64,000 nt of DNA, from positions 46,308,361-46,372,360 of the forward strand of contig CM055102.1 in assembly GCA_029204225.1 (NCBI GenBank), in the 5' to 3' direction. The position numbers were made by a program, and so were the translations under genes. The DNA comes from Diphasiastrum complanatum. Its lineage: Eukaryota; Streptophyta; Lycopodiopsida; Lycopodiales; Lycopodiaceae. This document shows, in pieces, positions 21,781 through 35,440 of this stretch (the first letter of the stretch is position 1; every line of letters starts with the position of its first letter). A model generated the notes under the pieces. It had not been told where the DNA came from. It searched no databases and worked only from the letters and a program-made list of their open reading frames with translations.

Positions 21781-22550
21781 GGGACTCTTCAAGATACTAC
21801 ATAACCTTCATTGATGACTTCAGCAAGTTTGCAGCTGCATACTTCATTCACAACAAATCAGAAGCTCTAGACAAGTTTACAAAGTTTATAAACTAGGCTG
21901 AGAAGTGGATTGAAAAGAAAGTCAAGCAGATAAGGACTGACAGAGGTGGAGAGTACGTTTCCAAACGGTCTGCAGAGTTCTATACAAGCCACGACATCCT
22001 TCATCTAAAGACAACAACATATACACCACAACACAATGGTGTTGTAGAGAGGAGAAACCGCACTCTCATGGAAGCTGCGAGATGCATGATGGCTTATTCA
22101 AAAGCATCAAAATGGCTATGGGCTGAAGCAGTAGCTACAACTAACTACCTGCAGAACTGGTGTTCCTCATTCTACCCCACATGAAGTGTGGTGGGGCAAC
22201 AAGCCAAGTTTGGCTCATGTTCGCATATTTGGATGTGTAGCATATGCACACATACCAGACAAGAAGAGAAAGAAGCTAGATGAAAAGCTGGAACAAGGTC
22301 TCCTCATAGGCTATGATGTACATTTATCATACTACATGATCTACATGCCTAAGACCAGAGAGATCAAAACAGTCAGAGACGTCAAATTTGACGAAGCAAG
22401 CACGATGGCTGACGGAGTTCCAGTTGGCTATGAAATACTTATCAAGAAGTATTATGATCTACCCACACAGATAGAGGGAGCAGATGATGGACATTTGGAT
22501 TAAGATGTTCACATACCATATGAGTTGAGCGACGATTTAGACGGTGAACA
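21781..22550 (+). pseudogene. Copia integrase
   Basis: Catalytic D-D-E segments are visible: YITFIDDFSKF (first Asp), IRTDRGGEYVS near 21,930-21,960 (second Asp), and TPQHNGVVERRNRTLMEAAR near 22,025-22,080 (Glu). Downstream reads KPSLAHVRIFGCVAYAHIPD, EQGLLIGYD, then IKTVRDVKFDE, VGYEILIKKYYDLP. Stops occur at about 21,893 and 22,180. Confidence 0.87.
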
Positions 22551-24345
<1,795 letters not shown>

Positions 24346-24830
24346 ATGATCTACATTCAAAGATGTGATGTGTGCCAAAGGGCACACAGGTCAACAAAAG
24401 CAAACTATGAACCACTGCAACCGGTTCTACCACAAGCACCATTCAAGAAATGGGGCCTTGATTACATTGGCCCTATTCATCCATGTAGGGTTGAAGCGAA
24501 AGCAGTTCATATAGCAGATGCTAGATCTATCATTAAGTTCCTTTATGAAAATATTAGCGTGTGCTTAGGATACCTAGTTGATATTGTTAGTGATTGAGGA
24601 ACTCACTTTGTAGATGAGACTATCAAGGTCCCATTATAAGATTTCTTCATAGTCCATTTATTCAACATGCCTTACTATCCTAGACGCAATGGCCAAGCTG
24701 AATCTTCTAATAAGATTATGTGCAACATTTTGATCAAAACAATGGAAGCAAGTGGATCAAATTAGTATATGCGACTCTTTAAGCTTTCCAAACTGCATAC
24801 AACAAAAATACTGACCAAACGCCATTCCAA
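24346..24830 (+). pseudogene. Ty3/gypsy integrase fragment
   Basis: Reads MIYIQRCDVCQRAHRST (the C-x2-C half of the HHCC finger), PFKKWGLDYIGPI (first catalytic Asp), IVSD then a stop in place of RGTHF (second Asp), and YYPRRNGQAESSNKIM (catalytic Glu). A short deletion lies between GPIHP and the next part. The lineage differs from the gypsy copies at 3,500 and 52,138. Confidence 0.85.
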
Positions 24831-25384
24831 CTAAATATAATGACATGTGAATAATGTAATAGCCAATTTCTTTTTGTAGTATATAATTTAAATATTCCTC
24901 ATAAATTTAACAACCTCTCAATTTCACAGCTTGAAAACAAATCTAAAAAATAATTTAACAATCTACTAAAAAGGATCTAGAAATTCAAGCAATAATGTCT
25001 TCCAAGTAACACGAATAGATAATATGATTGTGTCTACCAAAAAACTCTATTAATATGTAAATATGACAAGAATAACTTATAAATGAGGTTCTAATATCCA
25101 AACATGAATCATCTTGTTTCTCATAGAAGTCCATGGCAATATGCAAATGCATTCTTGTAAGAGCAAGCTAATAAAATGTTGTTTAATCATAATCACCAAT
25201 GAGGCATGGTGTGTTGTTGCCATCACCATAGAAAGCACAATTATCTTTCTTGAGTTGAGGGATGCACATGTCAATGAACTCATGTTATTTCAAGGCGAAA
25301 CTAGGATGGTAGTATTGCATTATAGACAAAATTTTAGACATACATATACAAGATTTGGAAGTGAGAGTCTTACAAAAGTTTGAT
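24831..25384. other. No gene seen
   Basis: AT-rich tail of the gypsy fragment with no recognisable signal. Confidence 0.4.
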
Positions 25385-26245
25385 ATTTGTGAAGAAACAA
25401 AATGTTTCTAATGCCAAAACTTTGCTAGCTTTCAATCCTAAATTTTTGACAAAAGACGACAAGACACGACACAACAAAACACAAAATCAGTCGTGCTCCT
25501 CAGCTGACCAAGAAGATTTGCCAAGTACCATGGGGTACAAATATTTGATCAGATATCATGACATCAGTAGGAGTATTCTAGATCGTGGCTAATCTGCCAC
25601 TCTTGTAATTCGTGATTAGTTGTAGATTTATAATCACTCTAATCTAGGAGTTACACAATGCAACTATATACTTTCTGATGCATAATATTGTAATGCTAGT
25701 AAGCAAGACAAGAAGTCAGAAGACGAAAAATATAGAATACATGTCTGCCTGCGTGCGAGACAATTCTGTAGAGGATTTGTAGATCTAGAAGTCCACTAGT
25801 AAGCGAGACATGATTCATGAGAGAACTGTATTTCTCTCACGCCAACGCACTGCATGGATCTGTCATGCAGTGCTTGAAGAATCAAGAAAATCAATAGATG
25901 ATATTGTAGATGTTGTGCACATTATTAATCTGTATGACTGTATGATCTTGAATATAAATTTGTCTACTACTATTCGTGTGTCTGATTCACTTGCTCATTT
26001 AATTCCGCACTTTGGTTTGATATAGTTGAATGCTACATTAATTTGTTAAAGTAGATCAGCAGTGTCTGTCTACACTCTGAAGGATTGTAGGAATGATATA
26101 GCCGGCGATGACCAGTGATCGTATCTGAATTCTTGACGAACTGATCTTGTTCGTGAATCCCTTCACTTCGTGTTTCGCTTCGCTTCGCTTTGCGATCACT
26201 TGGCTATAAGGTTAAATCAATTTCAGAGCTCACCTACTTTTGAAG
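25385..26245 (+). repeat. Copia family-B LTR copy 2
   Basis: Colinear with 15746-16624 over about 860 bp (see that entry for shared blocks) and with the 3' part of 18999-19545. It extends slightly farther than copy 1, to TTCAGAGCTCACCTA, before homology ends. No internal element is attached, so it is a solo or orphan LTR. Confidence 0.75.
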
Positions 26246-26900
26246 GAAGTATAGAACAATATTCAAAGCTCAAATCTTACATTAGACGAAATGTTTACTT
26301 TTTTTTGACATTGGAAAGCAGTTAAGAATTCGGCAAAAATTTTACCAGGATTTCTAAACTTCAATCCACCTCCCTAAATAGGAAAGGTTTTGAGACATGG
26401 GGACAATTTCAATTTAAGATGATGACAACAAAATCTAAAAGGTATTGATACCATTACCTCTGCTTTTGGAAGAAGAGGAACACACTTTCTAGGATAACAA
26501 ACTCATTTTGTTGTTCGGAAGAAAGGCTGTAGTATACTTAACATTTGCAAATAAGAGATTTTTTATATGTATATGAGCAAACAAAAAGAAAATAGAGTAT
26601 GAGGCAATGATGTGTTTAACAACATTAGAATCATTTGCAAAGTTCATGAAAATAGGGTCCCATTTTGAAATTTCGTTTTCAAAAGCTACAACAAATCATT
26701 TTGAGCATTGTTGAGGAGAGGCAGGTGCCAAAACATATACCAAGGAGTTTGACCATTGGACCATTCTAAGAGAGTCTTAAACCAAGGTGTCGGATCAATT
26801 CAAAGGAATTTTTGAAGGAATGAAAAATATCAAATATGGCTCTATTGACTATAGATGAAGACAAGCACAAAAGTGTCAAAGATATTTAGCAAATGGCAGA
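26246..26900. other. No gene seen
   Basis: AT-rich sequence. Short frames here have no family features. Confidence 0.4.
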
Positions 26901-26904
26901 CATC

Positions 26905-27480
26905 AATGAGTGGTAGTTCTTTCTTGTAGTGATTGACAATCAAACATTATTGACACTTCAAAGTACTACAACATGCTCTACGAAAATCAAACATATTATT
27001 TACAAATTAAAGAGTGACAATGATGACACTTGCAATTAGAACATCAACGAGTGGTATTCTTTCTTGTACTGATTGACAATCAAACATAACTAACACTTCA
27101 ATGTACTAGAACATGCACTACAAAAATCATACATATTACTTACAAATTAAAGAGTGATAATGATGCCCTCCAACTTATGGGCGAAAGTTGAGTGAAGTGG
27201 CCAAATTATGGCTTTAAATTGACTAAGAAGTTTGTAGTCAAACACCAAGTATGGCACTAGCAAGAACATTAATAAGTGCTAGTTCCTTCTCATAGCAAAT
27301 GACAATCAAACATAATCAACACCTCAAAGAACTACAACATGCTCCTAGAAATTAGATTTTTTATAGATTGAATATTGACAATGATACCTTCCAACTTTAC
27401 ATTGAAACTTGAGTATAAGTGACCAAATTTTAGCTTCAAAATGACTACAATATTTGTAGTCAAACACCAAACTACATGAA
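26905..27480. repeat. Degenerate tandem repeat, three units
   Basis: Units start near 26905, 27048 and 27275. Each holds GTGGTA(G)TTCTTTCT or GTGCTAGTTCCTTCT, TGACAATCAAACAT, ACACTTCAA (or ACACCTCAA), then ACATGCT and a GACAATGAT block. Units 2 and 3 are about 225 bp and share the later segment CCAACTT...GTGGCCAAAT/GTGACCAAAT and TTTGTAGTCAAACACCAA. Unit 1 lacks it. Confidence 0.8.
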
Positions 27481-27649
27481 ATCATCAAAATATACATATA
27501 GGACATGAAGCACTTAATGTGCTATTGCTCATTGTGGGCAAAAATGAAGAGAGCTAGGACAAGGACATTGAAGCAATCCTTCAAGCTTTTAGTTTTGTTG
27601 GGTGAAAGTTTAGAGGACCACACTCTATGGGAGTATGAACATGCATTCA

Positions 27650-30600
27650 TCAACCAACTTTAACCTCACTTGTAGATATATGTGAGCCATTTGTTAATTT
27701 TCTTGTAGCTCTTGCTTCACGCTCCTTGATAAGTTGCTCTGCAAACCACTCAAGTCTCTCGCGGTTGGTAAGGTCATGTGGCTTTTTCCCACCGAATGGC
27801 AAGAACTCTAAAGTCCTCTGGTCCAATCCATCCTTGGCCAACTTAGATAGCTTATGCACATTTTTTGTGCTTGGATCGTCCATCTCAGCAAGAGCTTGAT
27901 CTGGAAGACCAGCCACCTGCCCATATCCATAAGACATGTTAGATCCCTTACAATGGCTACATTCCTTATGACATATAAACAATAAAGATCTAAAGTTTAC
28001 CCAATGTAATGAAAATTTATGTTTTTGCAACTACATACATAAACCACATAATCACTAGCAAATATTAATCAAGACCACTTTGGATTGTTGAGTGGTATAA
28101 GAGAGGGGCAAGAAGTACTAACTCGATTGGGCAAGCCAAAACAAATGGTCCCTACCATTTTTTAGTCTATGATAAGTTGTGCCTATGTGCCATCTTGTGT
28201 GGAAGGAACTCAACATCCAAGACACCCTCCCTTACTTAAGCCTCTTAAGTGGTTCCCTCTCAAGCGGTGCACTATCTATGGGTCAGCCAATATAAATTCA
28301 TAACATTATGAAAATGTGACTTCAATTCTACTTGCTCGTTCAACGATGATAGCTTTAAGTATCATCTCAAAGATGGGCAATCCAAGAAAGAACTAAAAGG
28401 TGGATAATTTACAACTCAAGACCTAATAGCAACCTGTTGTTTGGGTACCAACGGAGATCAATTAGTGATCATTTATGGTGATAAGGATCAATAGAAAACC
28501 TAGGACAAGCTTGATAGGGTGAGTTCAAAAACCTACACAAACCACCATATAAAGGTCTCTAGAAAGACCATTCCCATATCTAAAGAATGATTGATATTTT
28601 GAACTATTTTAACTCACCAATATTGTAGGATGCACTTGTAAAATAAAAATGGACATCATTATCTTCGATAAATTTATTCATGAAATTGGTTAATCTGTAC
28701 CAATGATTAAAAACATGTTATTCGAGCATGTAAATTTAAATTATGGACTTTTATAGCTTACTTACAAAATTTAATGAGGGAGCTTTTCCACATCAAAATG
28801 GGCTTTCATTAAAAAAAAATTAGATAATATGTCATGTGAATAGAGAACATGTCAAGGTGAGTGAGCACATTGAGTCGGGTAAGTGGGCTTAGCAACCTTG
28901 AGATAGCCGTACTCAACAAGAACACAAAGGCAATGCTACCAAACTACCCACTAAGAATGTGAAAAACTAGCCAACACTTTTGAGCTAATTTCTAGGGAAT
29001 TCTAGATGAATGTTTCCCTTTTTGCAGCCTAAAGATGATAAAGCAGCCTAAAGATGAAGCTTATTCCCAAAAAAGTCAACAAAAGATGAGATGTGTCAAA
29101 AAAAAGGGTGAACAAAAGGAATTTACATGAGACTTTTGTGCATCATAAAGTCTTGCCCTTAGTGAACTTTATGGGTTTTCCAAGCCTTGCCCTTGGGTTA
29201 TCTAACCCATGACTTTATCCTACACAAAAATGGATGAAACATTAAGAATCCTGAATGCAAATACATAGAAGAACAACTATCTGTATGCTGGATTGAGAGG
29301 CATTATGAAAAAGATGGAAACATCTATTTGTATTGCACCAGTATCTGTATTGTAGGCTTGAGGATCAGGGTAAAAACATCAGTTATAGAGGATCTAAGAT
29401 CATAAAAGATGAATCTCAAGAAAGTCTAAATCCAGGAAGCTACAAAAGCTTTGAAGAAGATGATGATGATGATAGCAGTCAAAATATTACATCCCTGGAA
29501 ATTGGAATATTGATGAGGGAAGAAAAACAAGCCTTTCTGGAAGAACTCTTCCTGGCATTTCAGGATCATATAGACGATAAACAGGATAAAGAGGATAAGG
29601 ATCATTAAGGAAATCAATGAAGAAGAGGAGAACTAAGAGGCTAGAAGAAGTAGAAACAGCTGCTGATCTTGGAGATCGGCACCCTTGTGGGCTGCATGAA
29701 GATCATCAAGGAAGGAGACGGAGGAGGAGGTTGTCTGCAATTAATAAGGGAAAGATGATGAAGTGTAGCAGTGCTGTCCTACCTGTATGCGTAAATAGCT
29801 GTCTTTATCTTTCCCATATGCATTGCTGATGGTGTGATCCACCATATCTGCCCAGGAGTCAAAGATCATCCTGGCGATGGGCTTCAGCCACTGAAGTGCG
29901 CCCCAGCCCCTCACCTCCTTGAACTGATAGGTGTGCGCAAACTGCCCAGTTCCAAGCGACAGAATAAGCATATCATGGACAGAACCTGTAGATGGAAAAT
30001 CCCTCTTATTGTGTAGAACATGAGTGATAGCTGCTGCGGTGGGATTGCTCAACACCAGCCCACCGTCCACAGCAGGAATGGATCTTGAGCTATCGGTGGA
30101 GGTGACGAAGGCCGGCTTCCACAGACCAGGCACCGCTGAGGAAGCTCTGATAACTTCCCACAGGCGGAAATCCGAGGAGGCATACTCCTTTGCATCAGAA
30201 GTGGAGAAGATAAAAGGCCCGGCTGTAGCTAGATCATAGCAGGGGAGTAGAAGCGGCTTGATCGGATCCTTGAGCGTGTATGGCTTGCCATCTCTGACAA
30301 ACATTTTTTGAAGGAGTCTCTCCCAGTATCTGGTAGAGTATTTCGGGGATATCATCCCTCGCAGCAGCGAAAATGGGCGCTGCAGTTTTCTGAGCCTGAA
30401 TATATCTTTTGCATACTCGCACATATATTTCCACGTTCCTTGGCCTGTGAAGAGAGGGGTGCCTTTCTCATCTGGGAGGAAAAGCATGGCAATTAGCCAG
30501 GCCCCCACGCTAGTGCCTGTACCTATGTCGAAGTAGTCAGCGATCCTGGCGTTTGGATTGCCGCTCCTGCGCTGCAGTGCTTCCTCCAGGTAGCCCAGCA

Positions 30601-30772
30601 TGAAGGCAGGGATTAAACCTCTCATTCCACCTCCATCAATTGACAGAATGCACACCTTGTCTCTGTCTGCGTTCCCACTCTGGTTGCTCTCTCCAACCTG
30701 CTGCAGAATCTGGGCTGTGCTTGCATAAACACCATTTAGCTTTTCCATCTGACTTAGATTACAATTTTGCAA
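27650..30772 (-). CDS. Patatin-like phospholipase A, two exons
   Basis: Patatin-family acyl hydrolase that releases fatty acids from membrane glycerolipids. Exon 1 is 30772-29783 (330 codons) and exon 2 is 27916-27650 (88 codons and stop), separated by a 1,866-bp intron. The donor follows YLRIQ (GTAGGA) and the acceptor is GGGCAG; both are phase 0. The product is about 418 residues, usual for the family. The oxyanion loop is DGGGMRG at residues 46-52, the nucleophile Ser88 is in GTSVG, and the catalytic Asp236 is in VDGG. PGLWKPAF and LSLGTGQF are also typical. Exon 2 has the family tail, ending in a KFAK-like block (EWFAEQLIKEREAR). GTSVGA replaces the common GTSTGG. A start at Met9 (30748) is also possible. 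No break is seen, so it could be functional. Confidence 0.9.
27917..29782 (-). other. Intron of the patatin-like gene
   Basis: 1.87 kb between the two coding exons. It holds an opposite-strand frame (29333-29608) with an acidic run (EEDDDDDSS) and a DKQDKEDKDH tail that I do not recognise. No domain or transposon end was found. Confidence 0.75.
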
Positions 30773-31990
30773 ATCTGATGAAAAAATTCAGTCTTGCAGC
30801 CTTTCCTTGCAAACTGTAATAATCAGCTGAATGCTTGATCTGAAATTTCAAATAGCAGCTTTGGTGTAGAAAGATCTTGCCTAATCTGTGCTGCAAAACA
30901 GAGCACGCTGAAGGATAGAACTCAATTAGCTGGACCTTCTGTTAAATCTAGGGAGGAAGAAGACAGATATTATGCTTGGTGATTATATGGTGGTGATGCT
31001 TGAAACATTTGCCCTACTGGGAGATGCTGAGAAGGAGAGGAAGAAAGAACTAAGAAGGATTACTTTTCTTTGCAACAGAGTGGATAAAGTAGATTCTCCA
31101 ATACAAAGGCATTGTTTTTTACCCAAAATCAAGTATTGAAATCATGCACAGAAAAGTCTTTCCTTTTTTTCTTATTTATGTTTTCTTGGGTGGTGATGAA
31201 TGTAGTCCAGCAGCCAGCTCCATACCTCGAGGAGTTCCAAGAAAAAGTCTTTGGAGAGGGGGGGGAAGAAAAAGTCTTTTGAGAGGGGGAGAGAGAGTGT
31301 GTACAGAATAATGGAGAAACTGTGATCCATTTCAAGACCCTAAAATGTGGTCAAAAGATTTCTGAATGTTCTTCATCTCTATTTGTTCAATGGAGAGAGA
31401 ATGCATAAATTAATGGAGAAAATGAGATGCATTCAAAACCCTTTAAAATGTGGTGGAAAGATCTCAATAAACACTATTGAGACATAGTGGACTGGAGTAG
31501 GACCCAATTGCACCAGAAGCAAACATTGAAAGAGATCAAGCTGTCCATAAACAAATCAAGTTTGTCTATCTTGATATTAGAAAGGTATTGTCAAAAACTT
31601 CTTTGAATAAAATATGTGATTTACTAAGATCGAATGCAAGTTAAATTACCTTTTTTCAAATCCTAGTAATCTATGAACTGTGACATAATGGTGCGTTTAC
31701 TCCTCTTATCTCAAGGATTGAGCTCGGATTCAAAACGTGTGCATGAGTAGAGATATGACACCAATAAAAAAAAAAAATGATATTATTGTGCATGCAATTA
31801 GATAGTCTTTATTTGATCATTATTGTTGATTATGATGTTGGTGTGCAAGAATAAAAAACATAAACTGAAATGATCAATTGAAGGGTGCCACACTGTCATG
31901 GCTTCATTGGCCACAACACAGATAGAGGGAGAAGAACTAGTTAGGAGGAAACCCGTATACCCAAGAGAGGCTCAATGAACATTCTCGATG
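30773..31990. other. Upstream region of the patatin-like gene, no gene seen
   Basis: Probable 5' UTR and promoter side of the minus-strand lipase gene. I could not fix a TATA box with confidence. It contains a short poly-G tract near 31258. Confidence 0.45.
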
Positions 31991-32124
31991 TTTTCACTTA
32001 GACGGAGCAGTTTCTATATGTTTTTTTTACTAATTCACCACCACTTTTATGTAGGCTGCAAGGCGATGGATGGGCGCCATTTTTTGCAAGTCGTAGGGGC
32101 AATGGAGGGGCGCCATTGGCAGTC

Positions 32125-32262
32125 CATAAAGCCTAAATAATCTTTCCACAAAGATTTGGGCTAAATACAAAGCCTTAGTAGTTGACTTGACTGATATAAA
32201 AGTAGCCAACTTTGTCAACCTATCCACCACAACCCAAATAGAATCATTTTGGAATTTGGTCT
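32125..32262 (-). pseudogene. Ty3/gypsy integrase scrap
   Basis: About 45 residues: DSIWVVVDRLTKLATFISVK, ALYLAQIFVERLFRLYGLP. This is the integrase stretch around the first catalytic Asp and the approach to the second. It ends before the second Asp. Confidence 0.8.
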
Positions 32263-32329
32263 TTGGAAGTCACTACAACACCCATCGCGATTTGCGATGT
32301 GAATCGCGAGCTTATTTTTTCTTAATTCG

Positions 32330-32830
32330 TCGCACAGATGTCAAAAAAACACGTCACAATGAAATTGTCGGATTCCGACATCTTCAGAACACGTCAGAAT
32401 TCGACAAGTACAAAATGTCGACCTCCCGGCGCCTCAATCGATCTGTCGAATGCCGGGAGCCACGTAGACGTCAGATTTTGACATCCCACGTGGACGTCAG
32501 AATCTGACGTCCCATGTCGCATTTCGACGTCCGCGTCCAACGTGGCTGATCCGACATGGACGTTAGATTCTGACGTCCAATCAGCACGTCGAAATCTGAT
32601 GTCTGTTTCAGAAAAAATTCTAGAGAACTGTCCAAAAATGTCCGACGTCCATCCGACGTGTTCGTTTGACGTCCATCCGATGTATAATGGGACGTCGGAT
32701 TTCGACGTCCAATATGGATGTCGGATTTTGACGTTGTTAACAAAACATCCTAAAAAAATGTCTGATGGGTTGGATATCCGACATATGCCGGACATGTTTT
32801 TGTGTCGGAATCTGACATCTCAGATTACGT
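32330..32830. repeat. GACGTC / TCGGATTCCGA-rich degenerate repeat array
   Basis: About 500 bp in which GACGTC, ACGTCGGATTTCGACGTC-like and TGTCGGATTCCGACA-like words recur roughly every 15-40 bp in both orientations (for example near 32368-32384, 32466-32510, 32556-32600, 32690-32740). Many units are self-complementary. It is rich in CpG compared with the flanks. Six-frame readings give repetitive TSD/SDV-type peptide, an artefact of the array. Confidence 0.8.
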
Positions 32831-33218
32831 ATAAAAAATAAAAAATGTGTAAAAAACAGCATGCCCATTTTTTTTGGTCTATTCTTGGAGAGGTTCTAGT
32901 CTTGGATTGCTTTTGAGACAATATTATTGGATTGCATTCGACATTTGGATATGAATTGTAATATCTTATTGTATTACTTTTTGAAAATACGACATTGCAC
33001 AAAGTTTTGCAATTCCTAGTTAGTTAAGACATTGCACATCTTGGAATAGGACATTGTTGCTCATATTTCGGAATCCAACATACAAAACCAATAACAATAT
33101 TGTGATCAATTGCAATAATATATATATTGAAAGTGTATATCAATGTATCACAAAATTGTCGCTTTCGCAGTCTCTCTAACTTACAATAGACAGATTAAAA
33201 TTATATTAAAAATCTAAT
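32831..33218. other. No gene seen
   Basis: AT-rich spacer with a TATATATAT tract near 33120. On the minus strand it is the 3' flank of the exon ending at 33219. Confidence 0.4.
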
Positions 33219-33480
33219 CTACTCATCGTCGTCTTGACGTCCGCTCTGTATGAAAACAAGCAAACAAGACACATTACTATTTAATGCTTGATCATACTAA
33301 TGGTTAAGAGTGAACATTACGCGTTTTACATTAATAATATACGAAGAATATAAACTTTAAATCTTTCAAAGAAACTTACATGTGGAGGATTACCCTCACT
33401 CTTCAGTTTATCGACTAATGCCTCATATGATTTCCTGAAGGCAAAGTCGTACTCTTCCTTGGTTGTTAGACGTCCATAGT
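33219..33480 (-). CDS. Two 3'-terminal exons of an unidentified gene
   Basis: The minus-strand exon 33480-33380 (33 codons after a 2-base phase) follows a GGCAG acceptor and reads YGRLTTKEEYDFAFRKSYEA, then LVDKLKSEGNPPH. It ends at a strong CAT|GTAAGT donor. The next exon, 33245-33219, follows TTTTCATACAG and reads SGRQDDDE then TAG, in frame. The splice signals are clean and the intron is 134 bp. I do not recognise the domain. No upstream exon is visible before the copia block that begins near 33,900-34,600. Beyond that block on the same strand lies the ParB-methyltransferase gene, so these could be its displaced last exons. That link is inference. Confidence 0.5.
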
Positions 33481-33900
33481 CTGCCAACTATCCATTCAAT
33501 TTAAGTTGGAATTAGTTTAGGGCTAAGTTGGAGCAACTAGTCATAATTGACACGTTCATAATATATAATTGTGGACAATTGGAAAAGTGGATTTCAAGGT
33601 ATGACAAAGCCAAAAAGGAAAGAAACATAACATTGAAATGAAGAAAAAATATCAACTAAAGAAGAAGGAGAGCATTGGAGAATGACGACCTTTTCAAACA
33701 CTTGAAACTTAACACTATCTATTCAAACACTTATCTTTCCTCTCTTCACTTTCTTTCACAAAAACAAACAACACAAACTTTATCTTTCAAACAAAACACA
33801 AAACAAAAACTTCAAAAGCTTTCAATATCTTCAAGCACCAACCTCAAAGCATCAAAAGCATGAACTGATCTTCAAGAATCACAATAATCGCTCCAAAGAC
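33481..33900. other. No gene seen
   Basis: AT-rich sequence. It would be intron or flank of the exons at 33219-33480. Confidence 0.4.
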
Positions 33901-33949
33901 GTCTCATCGCTCCAACCTGCACAAAACAAAGTGAGAAAGTGTTGCGAAA

Positions 33950-34591
33950 ATTTGACTTTTCATTTCTGTTTTGTTTTTCTAGGAACCTAAGCAAGCGACT
34001 ACAGATCACAGATCATGACGGAAACAATCGAGAAGATGACCGAACGATGAGGTGGAAAAGAGAACAACTGTATTTTCTATTTTACTTTTCGAGTGAGTTG
34101 TTTAGTGTCTCGCTCGTTGGCGGCCTGACGCTCACCTCAACCGCTATGTTCTGCTTGTTGGCAGACTTTTGTGCACAACTCTCTCCTCTATCTATTCTTT
34201 TCATTCTCTATCGTCCCCTACATCGTCACTCTTTCGTGTTGATCAAAAATGCATATTTATCTCCACTGTGTGGAGTTTACAAGATAGTTTATCAGAGAAT
34301 TACAAGACAAGATAATGCTAATCAACTAATTAGTTATTCTCCGTTATCACTGTCCCTTTTGAGTTGAGCGTGAAGTACAATACACCATGCTCATCGAGCT
34401 GCCAGTTGGCAATGCGAATTGTCCTCTTTCGTTTCATGTCTTCTTCTAGTCTGTTTCGTCATCAAGTCATCAGTCCGAATCTCGAATAGTTTTCTTTCAA
34501 TCTTCGGGGTATGTTCGTCCTTCGTTTCGTTTTGTTTCGTTTCGCTTCGTCAGCTTTGCGACAAAGTTGTGGGAGTTCACAATTTCTGACA
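33950..34591 (-). repeat. Copia 3' LTR, antisense (outer edge unclear)
   Basis: On the minus strand the LTR starts TGTCAGAAATTG at 34591, right after the polypurine tract AAGAGGGAG (34592-34600). Its middle (34250-34440) recurs at 57965-58165: CTCCACTGTGTGGAGTTTAC, ACAAGAC, ATCAACT, GAGCTTCCAGTTGGCAA-like. A TTCGTTTCGTTTTGTTTCGT run lies at 34520-34545. The outer edge could not be fixed. Confidence 0.6.
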
Positions 34592-34596
34592 CTCCC

Positions 34597-35440
34597 TCTT
34601 GAACTTTGCAACTTTGTATATTTATCCCAATTGCTTTCCTTTGTCTTGCAAAAAGTGGTTTGTCGAGCGACTTCGTGAGCAAATCTGCAATCATGTCTTT
34701 AGATTTTATGTACTAAACCTTGAGCTCTCCTTTTGAGATCAAGTCTCGAATATGATGGTACTTCAGAGGTATATGTTTTGTCTTTGAATGGAAAACATGA
34801 TTCTGCGATAGATACATGGCACTTTGAGAATCCATCATCATCATGCATAGTTCTCTTTGTGGTATGCCTACTGCTTCCAACATCATTTGCAACCATACTA
34901 CCTCATTTGCCATCTTTGAAACTGTGACATATTCAGCTTCGCATGAGGATTGAGCCACCAAGGTTTGCTTCGTGCATGTCCAGCTGATTGCTGTTCCGCA
35001 CGCAATCGAACATCCTCTTGTCACGGACTTGTTGTCATCTTTGCAGTTCGCCCAACTTGCATCACTGTAGTGTTGCAACTCGAATACTTTGCCTTCTTCT
35101 GCTTTGTAGGTTAATCCAGTACCCTTTAGATATTGCAGAATTCATTTTGCCATTTGCCAATGTGCCATGCCAGAATTTGAAGAGAATTGGCTTAAAGCAT
35201 AGATAGAGAAGACCAAATCAGGTCTGGTACAAAGTGTGAGGTACATCAGACTACCGATCAGGTTTTGGTAGGGTATACTTTTCATTTTCTGTCTCTCCTC
35301 ATCTGTATTTGGGAAATCTTGCTCCAGCTATCATTGGTGTGGCCTTTTCTTTGTAGTCCATCATTAGTACTGCTTCAGTACTTTCCAAGCATATTTTGAC
35401 TGACTCAGATGCATTTCTCTTCTGATTTGATTTCTTCAGT
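34597..35440 (-). pseudogene. Copia RT C-terminus and RNase H fragment
   Basis: From 35440 down: a degraded SQSKYAWKVLKQY, YKEKATPMIAG, LYQTWSSLSML, then the RNase H motifs YSDASWANCKDDNKSVTRG, QTLVAQSSCEAEYVTVSKMA, MMMDSQSAMYL, FHSKTKHIPLKYHHIRDL and IADLLTKSLDKPLFARQR, ending at the polypurine tract. It is truncated at its 5' side exactly where the methyltransferase coding sequence stops. Confidence 0.87.

Noticed and set aside
29333-29608. A 91-codon acidic frame on the plus strand
   Set aside because: It lies in the intron of the minus-strand lipase gene. The acidic runs are low complexity and no family is recognised.
32394-32841. Overlapping repetitive open frames (TSD/SDV-rich peptides)
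   Set aside because: Translation artefact of the GACGTC palindromic array in several frames.
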